From Saccoglossus kowalevskii (lineage: Eukaryota > Hemichordata > Enteropneusta > Harrimaniidae), in assembly GCF_000003605.2 (NCBI RefSeq), contig NW_003155247.1:221454-233334 (forward strand): 11,881 nucleotides of DNA, read 5' to 3'. Below the pieces are notes generated by a model that did not search any database, was not told where the DNA came from, and saw nothing but the letters and a program-made list of their open reading frames with translations. The first letter of the stretch is position 1; each line of letters begins with the position of its first letter. The position numbers were made by a program, and so were the translations under genes. This document shows, in pieces, positions 6,701-11,881 of this stretch.

Positions 6701-8462
6701 ATATCACTTACCGTATCATCCCACGACATTTCATCCACGCCAGTTTCAAATATAGTCTCAAATTTGAAATCAACACGCTCCTGCATACAAGATACATATT
6801 TTTTATTATTTTGTTTTTAATATATCTTGGACGATATGTAATGTTTAAATGTGGTGTTTTATTTCAAATTCACAGGAAAAAAAATATTTTTTTTTAAATG
6901 TCAAAATTTGTAGATTTTTCAAGGGCCAAGCGAAAGTCTGGTAATCTATAGAAAATTCGCCAATCGAAAACCAAGCATCGCTAACTTGGATTGATTGCGC
7001 GAATAGAAGAAGAACATTGAATGAAACGATTTTATAAGTGGTGCCCTCTACCGGGCAAGCGCATCTAGTGTAGTTATATGTTACACTAGACTGCTTGCAA
7101 TCTGTTGCGTTTCCGATGAAAAATTCTTGAAAAATAAATATATAAATATAAAATTTATATTTATTTTTCATAATTTGTTCATCGGAATCGCAACAGACTG
7201 CAAGCAAGTCTAATGTGTCACCATACTCATCATGGAATGACCTTGAATGAAAAAAAATAGAAAACATTCTATACAACAAATGAATACACGCGGCCAATGT
7301 ATTCATTTTCATTACTAGATTCTGATCCACACCTTGATGTCCCGATGCACATTACCTGGATCATTCCAGCAAGCAGTAATTTATTCACATACACCGAAGC
7401 CGTGTGCGCGTAGTAAAATATCAACGGCAGACGTAATCGGTCCGGACACTTGTAGAACGCAGAAGCATCTGAAATTGAACAAATATATGAGTTATAAAAC
7501 TGTGAAATATGTTCGAATGACTGACGCATGTTTTAATTTGTGTACGCAGTATATATTTCGTTTGGGCAACATTAAGGCAACCGCTAACAACCTTCGTCCG
7601 AATTTTATCGTTTTTGTATGGAAAAATCTCTTGCATACGAACAAATAATTACACAAAGAACCTAAAATACTTTACCGGGGTTTTGAAACGCGAATCTTAA
7701 TCCAAACTCAGGAACTAATCAGCAACTACCTTACAGTTATATGTCGATTTCGGTTTCAAATACCCTGTTTGACCAAAAAGTTTGGTATATTTTTCCTGAT
7801 TTGTAGGAATCTGAATAACGCGTTTCAACTTGTCTCCTTATTTATTTAGTTTCATGCTGTATTCAAGATGGCGGCTTTTATATAGTACATATCGGGAAAT
7901 TAATCGCATTTATTTTATTATCATTTGTACGCCAGCTGACTGTGTATAGGGACTGTACGTGGTTGCACACGCAACTTCTCGATACTAGGATTGTTGGTTA
8001 TTTGGTTATTGGTTAGGTTATTCGGTGAAGGACATGTTTTATCCAAACAATGGTTCTAACAGTTTATTTTCTAAATTCATGGAATACAAAAACTGCTTTG
8101 AAAGTAATTTATACCGATAGCTCAACCAGAATGGCAGTATGATCACAATTATAATCACTTAAATAAGTTTTATAAACATTAAGCACCTACCTTTAAGACC
8201 AGTGAATATGCTTTCGTTTAATTCAAATGCATTCTCAAAGTAGGCTTTTATTTCCCTGCAAATAATTTAAAGTTGAACTAATCAAGATAGTTAAGAAAGA
8301 AATCACAATTCTAAAGCGAATTTCTATTAACACACAAATAAATTGTAACAATGCAATATTCGTACAATAGACGTGCATAACTTACTCTTTATTAGTGTTG
8401 GATAGGTCTATTGGTTTCATCGATTTCAAGGTATAGTTTCCAGTCAGTAGTATCTTTTCCAT
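563..8462 (-). CDS. ovoA: OvoA-type ovothiol synthase (5-histidylcysteine sulfoxide synthase), 13 exons, 3' part outside window
   Basis: Spliced minus-strand exons: 8386-8462, 8191-8255, 7356-7468, 6712-6780, 5805-5945, 5388-5514, 5108-5225, 4801-4964, 4109-4205, 2308-2455, 1567-1653, 1090-1254 and 563-737. They total 1546 bp, or 515 codons plus one base, with every junction in phase and no internal stop. Known for the family: OvoA is a non-haem iron enzyme that couples cysteine to the histidine ring carbon with O2, the first step to ovothiol, an antioxidant thiol-histidine; a C-terminal methyltransferase completes the product. Seen here: a DinB-like domain (residues about 26-200) with HX3HXE at 164-170 and a further conserved His at 69, the likely iron ligands, then an FGE-like domain (about 205-490) with GGYTKKEFWTEDGW, DMPWDWPVDVNYHEA, GNVWEW, GGSW and RRHFFQHAGFR. 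The methyltransferase lies beyond base 1, so the full fusion is inferred. EgtB is the nearest alternative; the CKSGCG insert and animal context favour OvoA. Confidence 0.93.
738..1089. other. ovoA intron 12, no further gene
   Basis: GT-AG intron. The stretch 930-1010 is CpG-dense in AT-rich surroundings and includes the palindrome GGCGCGCGCC at 930-939. Part of it resembles, in inverted orientation, a CpG-rich patch in the intron at 1654-2307. I see no open gene here. Confidence 0.5.
1090..1254 (-). CDS. ovoA: ovoA exon 12 with GNVWEW motif
   Basis: Encodes residues 403-457. It contains PVNMYPANELGFHDITGNVW then EWMADHLNGFPG and LYDDFSAPLHDGKHNMML. The GNVWEW signature is shared by all FGE-sulfatase proteins; the LYDDFS....DGxHNM block is specific to OvoA/EgtB-like enzymes. 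The acceptor is TTCCAG and the donor GTAAGA (1084-1089). Confidence 0.96.
1255..1566. other. ovoA intron 11, plain AT-rich sequence
   Basis: 312-bp GT-AG intron between the GSST and PVNMYP exons. I see no coding signal, repeat or structured element in it. Confidence 0.6.
1567..1653 (-). CDS. ovoA: ovoA exon 11
   Basis: Encodes 29 residues (374-402), NASDVGVESDIIFRDDINCN then INLMYGSST. It matches the family's D.I.......NINLxYGSSTPVN stretch and joins exon 12 as YGSST-PVNMYPANELGF. The acceptor is TTTTAG and the donor GTGAGT. Both ends are phase 0. Confidence 0.92.
2055..2260. other. CpG-dense patch inside ovoA intron 10
   Basis: The intron 1654-2307 is otherwise AT-rich, but about 2055-2260 carries roughly 25 CpG dinucleotides by eye, including GTCGCGCG and TACGCGCGG runs. 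No reading frame of note spans it. It could be a young or unmethylated repeat insertion or an internal regulatory patch; I cannot tell which. The rest of this intron shows nothing. Confidence 0.4.
2308..2455 (-). CDS. ovoA: ovoA exon 10
   Basis: Completes Arg324 and encodes residues 325-373. It reads YRAIFSVIDMPWDWPVDVNY, then HEASAYCAWKGPEYRVPTEA and EHHAMRGKQ, nearly the textbook FGE-sulfatase core of OvoA. The acceptor is CTGCAG and the donor GTAACT. It ends in phase 0. Confidence 0.96.
2995..3050 (+). repeat. Fragment of dispersed repeat shared with 10364-10415
   Basis: Bases 2995-3027 and 10364-10396 match at about 28 of 33 positions (both begin AACAAGTCATTGTTA and contain AGTCCCCG at identical spacing). 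Weaker similarity follows. Here only the 5' end of the family is present. It sits inside the mariner span, where the transposase N-terminus should be, suggesting insertion followed by deletion. Confidence 0.6.
3127..3771 (+). pseudogene. mariner transposase C-terminal half, broken
   Basis: Readable blocks are LLTPFQKQERVECS, FFKRLITQDETWVHH, MQWKHLGAPPPKTARVQPF, NVMLTVFWDKDGVVM, LLLQDNAPVHNSHEARTDAW and DLAPSDFHLFSAMK. The last block runs to a normal end at TAA 3769-3771. The three aspartates of the D,D34D catalytic triad are still visible (codons at 3235, 3473 and 3577). The copy is dead: stops occur at 3256-3258 and 3280-3282, and the frame shifts between about 3437 and 3473 and again near 3553-3565. 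It lies on the strand opposite to ovoA. It is an old genomic insertion with no expected function. Confidence 0.93.
3847..4108. other. Remainder of ovoA intron 9 with AT microsatellite
   Basis: Between the mariner end and exon 9 there is plain AT-rich sequence, including a TA dinucleotide tract at about 4063-4087. No gene is seen. Confidence 0.6.
4109..4205 (-). CDS. ovoA: ovoA exon 9, cysteine-rich insert, followed by a GC donor
   Basis: In the phase set by exon 8 it encodes residues 293-323, CKSGCGGDISNVTHCRPNNC then DDSYTSSSGSY. Cysteines are at 293, 297, 307 and 312. A CKSGCG insert after FWV is, to my recollection, a feature of OvoA proteins. The acceptor is TTACAG. The exon ends at AG followed by GCAAGT (4103-4108), a GC-AG intron; using the nearby GT breaks the frame into exon 10. 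The phase-0 reading AVNLVVEETL... is also open but does not fit the neighbours. Confidence 0.88.
4206..4800. other. ovoA intron 8
   Basis: 595-bp GT-AG intron. Its only open stretch of note is a 73-codon minus-strand frame at 4308-4529, which I do not recognise and which the gene does not need. The rest is AT-rich sequence without visible structure. Confidence 0.5.
4801..4964 (-). CDS. ovoA: ovoA exon 8
   Basis: Encodes residues 238-291. It contains VPPFETARYLITNSEFYQFV and GGYTKKEFWTEDGWEWK, then ATHPAFWVCTN. This is the classic EgtB/OvoA FGE-domain core. The acceptor is TTGCAG and the donor GTAAGC (4795-4800). Gly292 is split across the next intron. Confidence 0.96.
5108..5225 (-). CDS. 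ovoA: ovoA exon 7
   Basis: Encodes residues 199-236, completes Gly198 and supplies two bases of Thr237. It opens the FGE-like domain: MILVSGGDVTLGK and FPSFGWDNEYPEF match the family's VxGGxVxLGK...FPSFGWDNEYG segment. The acceptor is TTGCAG and the donor GTAAGC. Confidence 0.94.
5388..5514 (-). CDS. ovoA: ovoA exon 6 with iron-binding HX3HXE motif
   Basis: Encodes residues 156-197 plus the first base of Gly198. It begins WALIMGIEHERIHIETSSVL and continues IRQLPVEFV. His164, His168 and Glu170 form the HX3HXE motif of the EgtB/OvoA DinB domain; the two histidines are the expected non-haem iron ligands. The acceptor is AATCAG and the donor GTACGT (5382-5387). Confidence 0.96.
5750..5784. repeat. 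Short inverted repeat in ovoA intron 5
   Basis: ACGTTACAATGTG (5750-5762) pairs with CACAATGTAACGT (5772-5784) at 12 of 13 positions around a 9-base loop, about 20 bases downstream of the exon 5 donor on the transcribed strand. It could fold in the pre-mRNA near that weak donor. The role is unknown. Confidence 0.45.
5805..5945 (-). CDS. ovoA: ovoA exon 5
   Basis: Encodes residues 109-155, beginning ENYRMGGSFKWPTLTEVTMY and ending LPIHQESEW. It is too split to stand out as an ORF and was found by looking for the helix expected before the HX3HXE exon. The acceptor is ATTAG and the donor is a weak GTAGGG (5799-5804). Joined to exon 6 it gives ESEWWALIMG, matching the family's SPWWALLMG. Confidence 0.9.
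6060..6560. repeat. Minisatellite, about 7-8 units of 63-69 bp, in ovoA intron 4
   Basis: The anchor CACGTAA or its variants recurs at 6100, 6169, 6238, 6302, 6368, 6434, 6483 and about 6546. Spacings are 69, 69, 64, 66, 66, 49 and 63. A typical unit reads ACACGTAATGCTAGTAATAT, then an A-run with TCTAG, then GATTACGGAATATTAC and CATGATTTACTAA. Within a unit GTAATAT and ATATTAC are inverted, so each unit can form a small stem. The central units are best conserved and the edges are decayed. The array fills most of the 766-bp intron. Confidence 0.9.
6712..6780 (-). CDS. ovoA: ovoA exon 4
   Basis: Encodes 23 residues (86-108), ERVDFKFETIFETGVDEMSW followed by DDT. The GVDEMSWDD block is characteristic of OvoA. 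Both ends are phase 0, with acceptor ATGCAG and donor GTAAGT (6706-6711). Confidence 0.93.
7078..7224. repeat. Long imperfect hairpin (about 72-bp arms) in ovoA intron 3
   Basis: Bases 7078-7150 and 7153-7224 are near-complementary, with only scattered mismatches and one- or two-base gaps. For example, GCAATCTGTTGCGTTTCCGA on the left pairs with TCGGAATCGCAACAGACTGC on the right. The centre is an AT palindrome (AAATATAAAATTTATATTT) with almost no loop. It could be a foldback MITE or an inverted duplication. If transcribed in the ovoA pre-mRNA it would form a long dsRNA stem. Confidence 0.85.
7356..7468 (-). CDS. ovoA: ovoA exon 3
   Basis: Encodes residues 49-85. It contains FYKCPDRLRLPLIFYYAHTA, the family's FYRRxDPLRHPLIFYxGHT block. 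His69 in YYAHT corresponds to the first iron-ligand histidine known in the EgtB/OvoA family. The acceptor TTTCAG lies at 7469-7474 and the donor GTAATG at 7350-7355. The exon ends in phase 0. Confidence 0.93.
7469..8190. other. ovoA intron 2, no further gene
   Basis: 722-bp GT-AG intron. There is AT-rich sequence in both halves; a 104-codon plus-strand frame at 7334-7648 partly overlaps exon 3 antisense and looks like chance. No repeat is recognised. Confidence 0.5.
8191..8255 (-). CDS. ovoA: ovoA exon 2
   Basis: Encodes residues 27-47 (EIKAYFENAFELNESIFTGL...), the first helix of the DinB-like domain. It resembles the EIRDYF...F..DE.L pattern of OvoA N-termini. The acceptor is TTTGCAG (ctg at 8256-8258) and the donor is GTAGGT (8185-8190). 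Glu26 and Asp48 are split by the flanking introns. Confidence 0.9.
8386..8462 (-). CDS. ovoA: ovoA exon 1 (start exon)
   Basis: Encodes residues 1-25 (MEKILLTGNY...) plus two bases of Glu26. The ATG at 8460-8462 sits in a strong Kozak context (AAGCCATGG). The reading frame meets exon 2 exactly at a GTAAGT donor (8380-8385). A CAG at 8468-8470, just upstream, could be the acceptor of a 5'UTR intron. The frame stays open for a short way upstream, so a longer N-terminus is possible, but the position fits the usual OvoA start. Confidence 0.75.
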
Positions 8463-8861
8463 GGCTTCTGAATTGAGTACATTGAGAAGTAAAACTGAGT
8501 TAATGAAACGTCAATGCAGTCATTGCAGGGAATAATTGTATATATTGAATGTGGTTTAGTTTTTATATCACGCACATAATATCGGTGAACCATGTGGGTG
8601 TTGTGATTGCGTAATCGTAAACAACTTCTAATGTTCCTCGGTATTACCGAATACAATTTAAAGTAATAAGCAATGTTAATAGTTCTCTAATTATTTTTAA
8701 TTCCACCATCTGTCGATAATAATCCCACCTGACACCGCTATACCAAAGACACATGTCTCACATCCATTCCTACCAGACAACACAATGATATCCGTGTGTA
8801 TTTGGACTGTTCATTCACCTGTAGTCAACACAGACACATACTATTCATCCATTCTTTTTAA
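8463..8861. other. ovoA 5' flank
   Basis: Non-coding sequence upstream of the start exon. Apart from the TATA-like motif and a possible 5'UTR splice acceptor at 8468-8470 (CAG on the minus strand), I see no gene or repeat. Confidence 0.4.
8560..8567 (-). promoter_or_regulatory. Possible TATA box upstream of ovoA
   Basis: TATAAAAA on the minus strand, about 98 bp upstream of the ATG. If used, transcription would start near 8530-8535 and give a 5'UTR of about 70 bases. The sequence is AT-rich, so a chance match is quite possible. Confidence 0.25.
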
Positions 8862-9450
8862 TCATTTTGACCAACATAGATTATTATCAAAATAATTATC
8901 AAGAACTGACTGACCTCTAATGGCACAATGCCACCGTGCCAGATTTGGAATACGATGTATGGAATTTTTTGATGCTTTTTTTGCTATTATTATATTTAAA
9001 TTAATTGTATTACACTCTAAAATTACATATACACAAACAAGAAAAAAGAAACACAAGAACAAACCAATAAGTGTGTAGTAAACAAATATACTGCCATATT
9101 CGGATTTATAGATTTTATCCAACAGAACTTGATTTACTGTATTAGTCCCATTGTGTAATTCCCATTGTTTGCATTGTTCAATACCAATAACAGTCTTAGC
9201 CACACCCACCATCTTTCCATACTCAATAACCACAGGTACTGAAGTTTCATTGTATGACAAAATTGGCACTTTTGAGTGTGACCACATTTAGCAGTAGTAA
9301 CCTTTGAACTAAGAGGCCATCTTTTCTCACATTTACCACAATAAACTTCAAGCTTACGCAATATAACTCTACCAATGTAATAGACAATTGTTCGTTCACT
9401 ACATGTCGCAAGAAACTGAATATAAAAACAGGATTAACAAAGGTCACCGC
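8862..9450 (-). pseudogene. Unidentified coding-like remnant, possibly transposase-derived
   Basis: Three overlapping minus-strand frames look more protein-like than chance. One, about 9420-9240, reads SERTIVYYIGRVILRKLEVY then CGKCEKRW and KCGHTQKCQFC. This resembles the YIxGxVxRKL...CxxC stretch seen in some P-element/THAP-type transposases. A second frame (141 codons, 9287-8862) carries VPVVIEYGKMVGVAKTVIGI, two N-glycosylation sequons (NET, NGT) and a hydrophobic segment, SIFVYYTLIGLFLCFFFLVC, as in a type I membrane protein. They would need a frameshift or splice to join. I cannot assign a function. Confidence 0.25.
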
Positions 9451-9654
9451 GTTGTAGTGACGTCAGAACAACGTGTGTGATTCAAAAAAGTATTTAGAGG
9501 GATATTTTCATTCTTATTATGTGCTATACACATTTGATGACGGTCTTTTTTGAAAAGTGAGGCTATCACAATATTCCCCTTTTAAAGATTGGAATTTTTT
9601 GACATAGAAAAATGAAACTCAAAAATCAAATTGTTCATTTTAAGTGACCGGCGT

Positions 9655-9995
9655 TCGATCTGCGCCTTTCGAGCAATACGCGAGATTTCGTAGTGAACGT
9701 AAATCACCTATTGTTTTAATATTAGAGTAATTGCGTCAAATTTTCTATGCCCAGTTACAAGAGTTGCTGCTGAATTCTGAATTTACTTCCACCTTATTAT
9801 TTCAAACTCTGGAGACCATATAAAACACTGCTACAGTAATCGAAATCCAAAATATTTCGAATCATATCAATTTTCCACGATGCATATGTTGCTTATTTTA
9901 CAAATAACGGTCATATGATGAGAGATGGTGCATCCATAAAAACACTAAAATTGCATACTGTATTTGACGAATGCACTAGACTATCATCTCAATAC
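9655..9995 (-). pseudogene. LINE (CR1/L2/Jockey-like) reverse transcriptase fragment
   Basis: Fragments of the region after the RT active site are readable on the minus strand, in order: SSNTVCNFSVFMDA, ATYASWKIDMIRNIL, FDYCSSVLYGLQSLK, IQNSAATLVTGHRKFDAITL and VIYVHYEISRIA. These follow the family pattern VRNLGVxFD...ICKSAxxxLRxIxxIRK...LDYCNSLLYGLP...QNAAARLVTxxRKxDHITPxL...HWLPVxYRI. Stops and frameshifts break it throughout. It is an old, 5'-truncated insertion; the 3' end of the element is not clearly delimited. Confidence 0.8.
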
Positions 9996-10363
9996 AAAGA
10001 GAGATGACACAGAACTACCTCAAAATTTTGAAGAATAATTTACCATTGTTGAGAGTACTCATATTCGCCTGCATTTCGACATGGATTTTGGCCACACATA
10101 ATCTGTTTGACTATACAGCGCCACCTCGGACGTAATGTACAACTGAATATCATTTGCAAACACGATTTATCGTAAGACATAAGGGAACAATACATTCTCG
10201 AAGGGAGCAGTATAACAACTAAAAAGCATTGTTTCTAAATCCGAGGAACGTTAGAACATATAATTTACGTAGTGTAAACATTTACAAATTGTAGATTAAT
10301 TAAACCCTTTTCTGATAAATTGTCTAAACAAATTTGACGATTTAAACTCAGAAATGAAGAAGT
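9996..10363. other. AT-rich intergenic stretch
   Basis: Between the LINE fragment and the composite repeat. It may include more upstream LINE sequence too decayed to read. No gene is seen. Confidence 0.45.
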
Positions 10364-11447
10364 AACAAGTCATTGTTAATGACAAAGTCCCCGTCCAAAA
10401 TTTTGTGATCTGACATATTAATTTGATGCTGATGATGTCATTGAGATTAGATTAAAACCATTAATAGGAGATGGATTTGTAAACAAATATGATTCAGTGC
10501 TTTAACACGAAAATTGGACATTGGGCAGTCATGATGAATCAAATTACAAAAATAATGTACATGTTGATGTATCTATTGGTATACTGTCTTTGTACAAAAT
10601 TTAAAGAGAAACGTTCATTGCATTCAAAAGAAAGTAGCATGGGTACCATGTAAACTAAATGGCCGTCAGTCGGCCATATTTGTTCGAATCACGGACAAAA
10701 TATGATGTGCACCTATACCCTAATATGTTTGATCACCATACCAACTTTGATCCAAATCGGCCTAGTCATCTCCGAGAAACAACTCCGGACATGTAAAATG
10801 GCGATTTAGCACTTTTACATGAACTTTGGGCGTCTGTCAGCCATATTGAATCGAATCACAAAAATAATGATGGTGTAGTTGTATCTCTTGGTAAACTATC
10901 TTTGTACAACATTTAAACAGAAACGTCCATGGCATTCAAGACAAAGTAGCATGGGTACTATGAAAAACAAAATGGCCGCCAATCGGCCATACTTGTTTGA
11001 ATCACGGAAAAAGTATGAGGTGCACCTATAACCAAATATGTATGATCATAATACCAAGTATGATCCGAATCAGCTCAGTCACCTCTGAGAAACAGCCCCG
11101 GACATGTAAAAATGAGGATTTAGAGTTTTTACATGAAAATTAGGCGTCGGCCAGTCATATTTAATTGAATCACAACAATCATATAAGTGCATATCATATT
11201 GGTAGCTCTTGATATACTATCTTTGTACAAAATTTAAACAGAAACGTTTATTGCATTCAAGATAAAATAGCATGGGTACCATGAAAAACAAGATGGCCGC
11301 CAGTCGGCCATATTTGTTCGAATCACGAACAAAAATGACGTGCACCTACAACCCAATATGTATGATCATCAATCCAAATCTGTCAATGGGTGTCCGAGAT
11401 ATAGCTCCACACGGACGGACGGACGGAATTTCGTCCGAACGGGGACT
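10364..11447. mobile_element. Composite repeat with TIR-like ends (AGTCCCCGT ... ACGGGGACT)
   Basis: AGTCCCCGT at 10386-10394 is exactly inverted at 11439-11447 (ACGGGGACT), about 1.06 kb apart. The right end carries four tandem GGAC/GGACG units and a hairpin, GGACGGAATTTCGTCC (11421-11436). The left end extends out to AACAAGTCATTGTTA at 10364, a sequence found again at 2995. The body is a tandem array described separately. No transposase is encoded; the 76-codon frame starting at 11272 lies across repeat units and is not a gene. It looks like a non-autonomous DNA element or satellite-bearing repeat. Confidence 0.6.
10518..11400. repeat. Three tandem copies of a 313-321 bp dimeric unit
   Basis: Units begin near 10518, 10836 and 11142. 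The motif TTTGTACAAAATTTAAA recurs at about 10590, 10902 and 11223. A hairpin of ATGGCCG, a 5-base loop and CGGCCAT recurs at 10659, 10972 and 11293. Each unit has two related halves, each with GAATCAC or a variant; spacings alternate at about 150, 167, 146, 168 and 153 bases. The third unit is cut short by the GGACGGAC end. It is not coding. Confidence 0.85.
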
Positions 11448-11711
11448 AAAAATACGCTTATTGACGGCTACGTGTATTTTAGCAAGTTGCCATGGTAATT
11501 AAATTAGAATCACGTACATTGGTTACAAACTGGCAGAATAAATTTACACTGTAGTATTTTTTTTGCAGAATTGTTTATGCTCTATTGCAACTATGTAGCA
11601 AAACTGGTTTAACTATAAATAGATATAACGTGACCCTAGTCTGCAAAATCGTTCTTCTCAAAAAAGAAAACCATGGATCAATTTACAATAAATCATAACA
11701 TTTAAATTGAT
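11448..11711. other. 3' flank of the neighbouring gene
   Basis: Short AT-rich stretch between the composite repeat and the terminal exon; presumably 3'UTR and spacer. No structure is seen. Confidence 0.4.
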
Positions 11712-11879
11712 TTATTTCTTGATGGCGTGTTCAAAGACATAATCCTTATCTATTGGGACTGGACATGTCATTTTCTGTACATTTTTCATACTGGCAGTTG
11801 TAATGAACACGCCTCCCTTGTATAAATGCTTACCAATATTTGTTACTGGTACATATGCAAATATGATATCGACATCCAC
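11712..11879 (-). CDS. 3'-terminal coding exon of an unidentified neighbouring gene (partial)
   Basis: A minus-strand frame is open from the window edge to TAA at 11712-11714 and gives 55 residues: VDVDIIFAYVPVTNIGKHLY, then KGGVFITTASMKNVQKMTCP and VPIDKDYVFEHAIKK. The composition and even hydrophobic pattern look coding rather than chance. AATAAA (plus 11711-11716) overlaps the stop codon and could serve as poly(A) signal. An internal GTAAGC after TNIG could instead be a donor, which would end the exon earlier. The bases TAG at 11881-11879 might be a splice acceptor at the very edge. I do not recognise the family. Confidence 0.5.
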   Translation of the reverse strand: MDVDIIFAYVPVTNIGKHLYKGGVFITTASMKNVQKMTCPVPIDKDYVFEHAIKK

Positions 11880-11881
11880 TA

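Noticed and set aside
6845-7330. 161-codon minus-strand ORF as a gene
   Set aside because: It spans the long hairpin and intron 3 of ovoA, has no recognisable domain, and contains both hairpin arms, so its openness is largely due to the inverted repeat.
10681-10692. GTTCGAATCAC as a tRNA or SINE B-box
   Set aside because: It recurs in each repeat unit without an A-box or a foldable cloverleaf around it.
11272-11502. 76-codon plus-strand ORF
   Set aside because: It runs through the third repeat unit and out past the element's end, with no domain; the other units do not preserve the frame.
1-11881. CRISPR arrays, bacterial operons or a viral genome
   Set aside because: Spliced exons, LINE and mariner remnants and minisatellites show animal nuclear DNA; the tandem repeats lack a repeat-spacer structure.

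Overview
The window is eukaryotic nuclear DNA from an animal. It is AT-rich, with short exons (65-175 bp) split by GT-AG introns and littered with decayed mobile elements. The main gene encodes an OvoA-type ovothiol synthase. That gene is absent from insects, nematodes and mammals but widespread in cnidarians, molluscs, annelids, echinoderms, hemichordates and lancelets. Together with the mariner, LINE and tandem-repeat content, this points to a marine or aquatic invertebrate; I cannot name the phylum.

The minus strand from about 8462 down to 563 holds the 5' two thirds of this gene. I reconstructed 13 coding exons by splicing. They join without a phase conflict into 515 codons: a DinB-type iron-binding domain with an HX3HXE motif in exons 1-6, then a formylglycine-generating-enzyme (FGE)-like sulfoxide synthase domain in exons 7-13. 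The reading frame leaves the window after a good donor at 562. The C-terminal SAM-dependent methyltransferase half expected of OvoA must lie beyond base 1. One intron (2456-4108) uses a GC donor.

The introns are full of structure. There is a MITE-like element with long terminal inverted repeats (TIRs) at the window edge (1-452). A broken mariner lies in the GC-AG intron (about 2722-3846), and part of another repeat family sits inside it. The 766-bp intron holds a 63-69 bp minisatellite (about 6060-6560). A long near-perfect hairpin lies at 7078-7224.

Upstream of the gene (8463-11711) I see no intact gene. This stretch holds a possible TATA box, an uncertain transposase-like or membrane-protein-like remnant (8862-9450), a CR1/L2-type LINE reverse transcriptase fossil (about 9655-9995), and a roughly 1.06-kb composite repeat (10364-11447). 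The repeat has TIR-like ends and three copies of a 313-321 bp dimeric unit. At the right edge, on the minus strand, is the 3'-terminal coding exon of a neighbouring, unrecognised gene (stop at 11712-11714). If that assignment holds, the neighbour lies upstream of the ovothiol gene in the same orientation.

I found no clearly new biological system. The items most worth checking are the complete ovoA exon structure with its GC-AG intron and cysteine-rich exon, the intronic long hairpin, and the composite TIR repeat.
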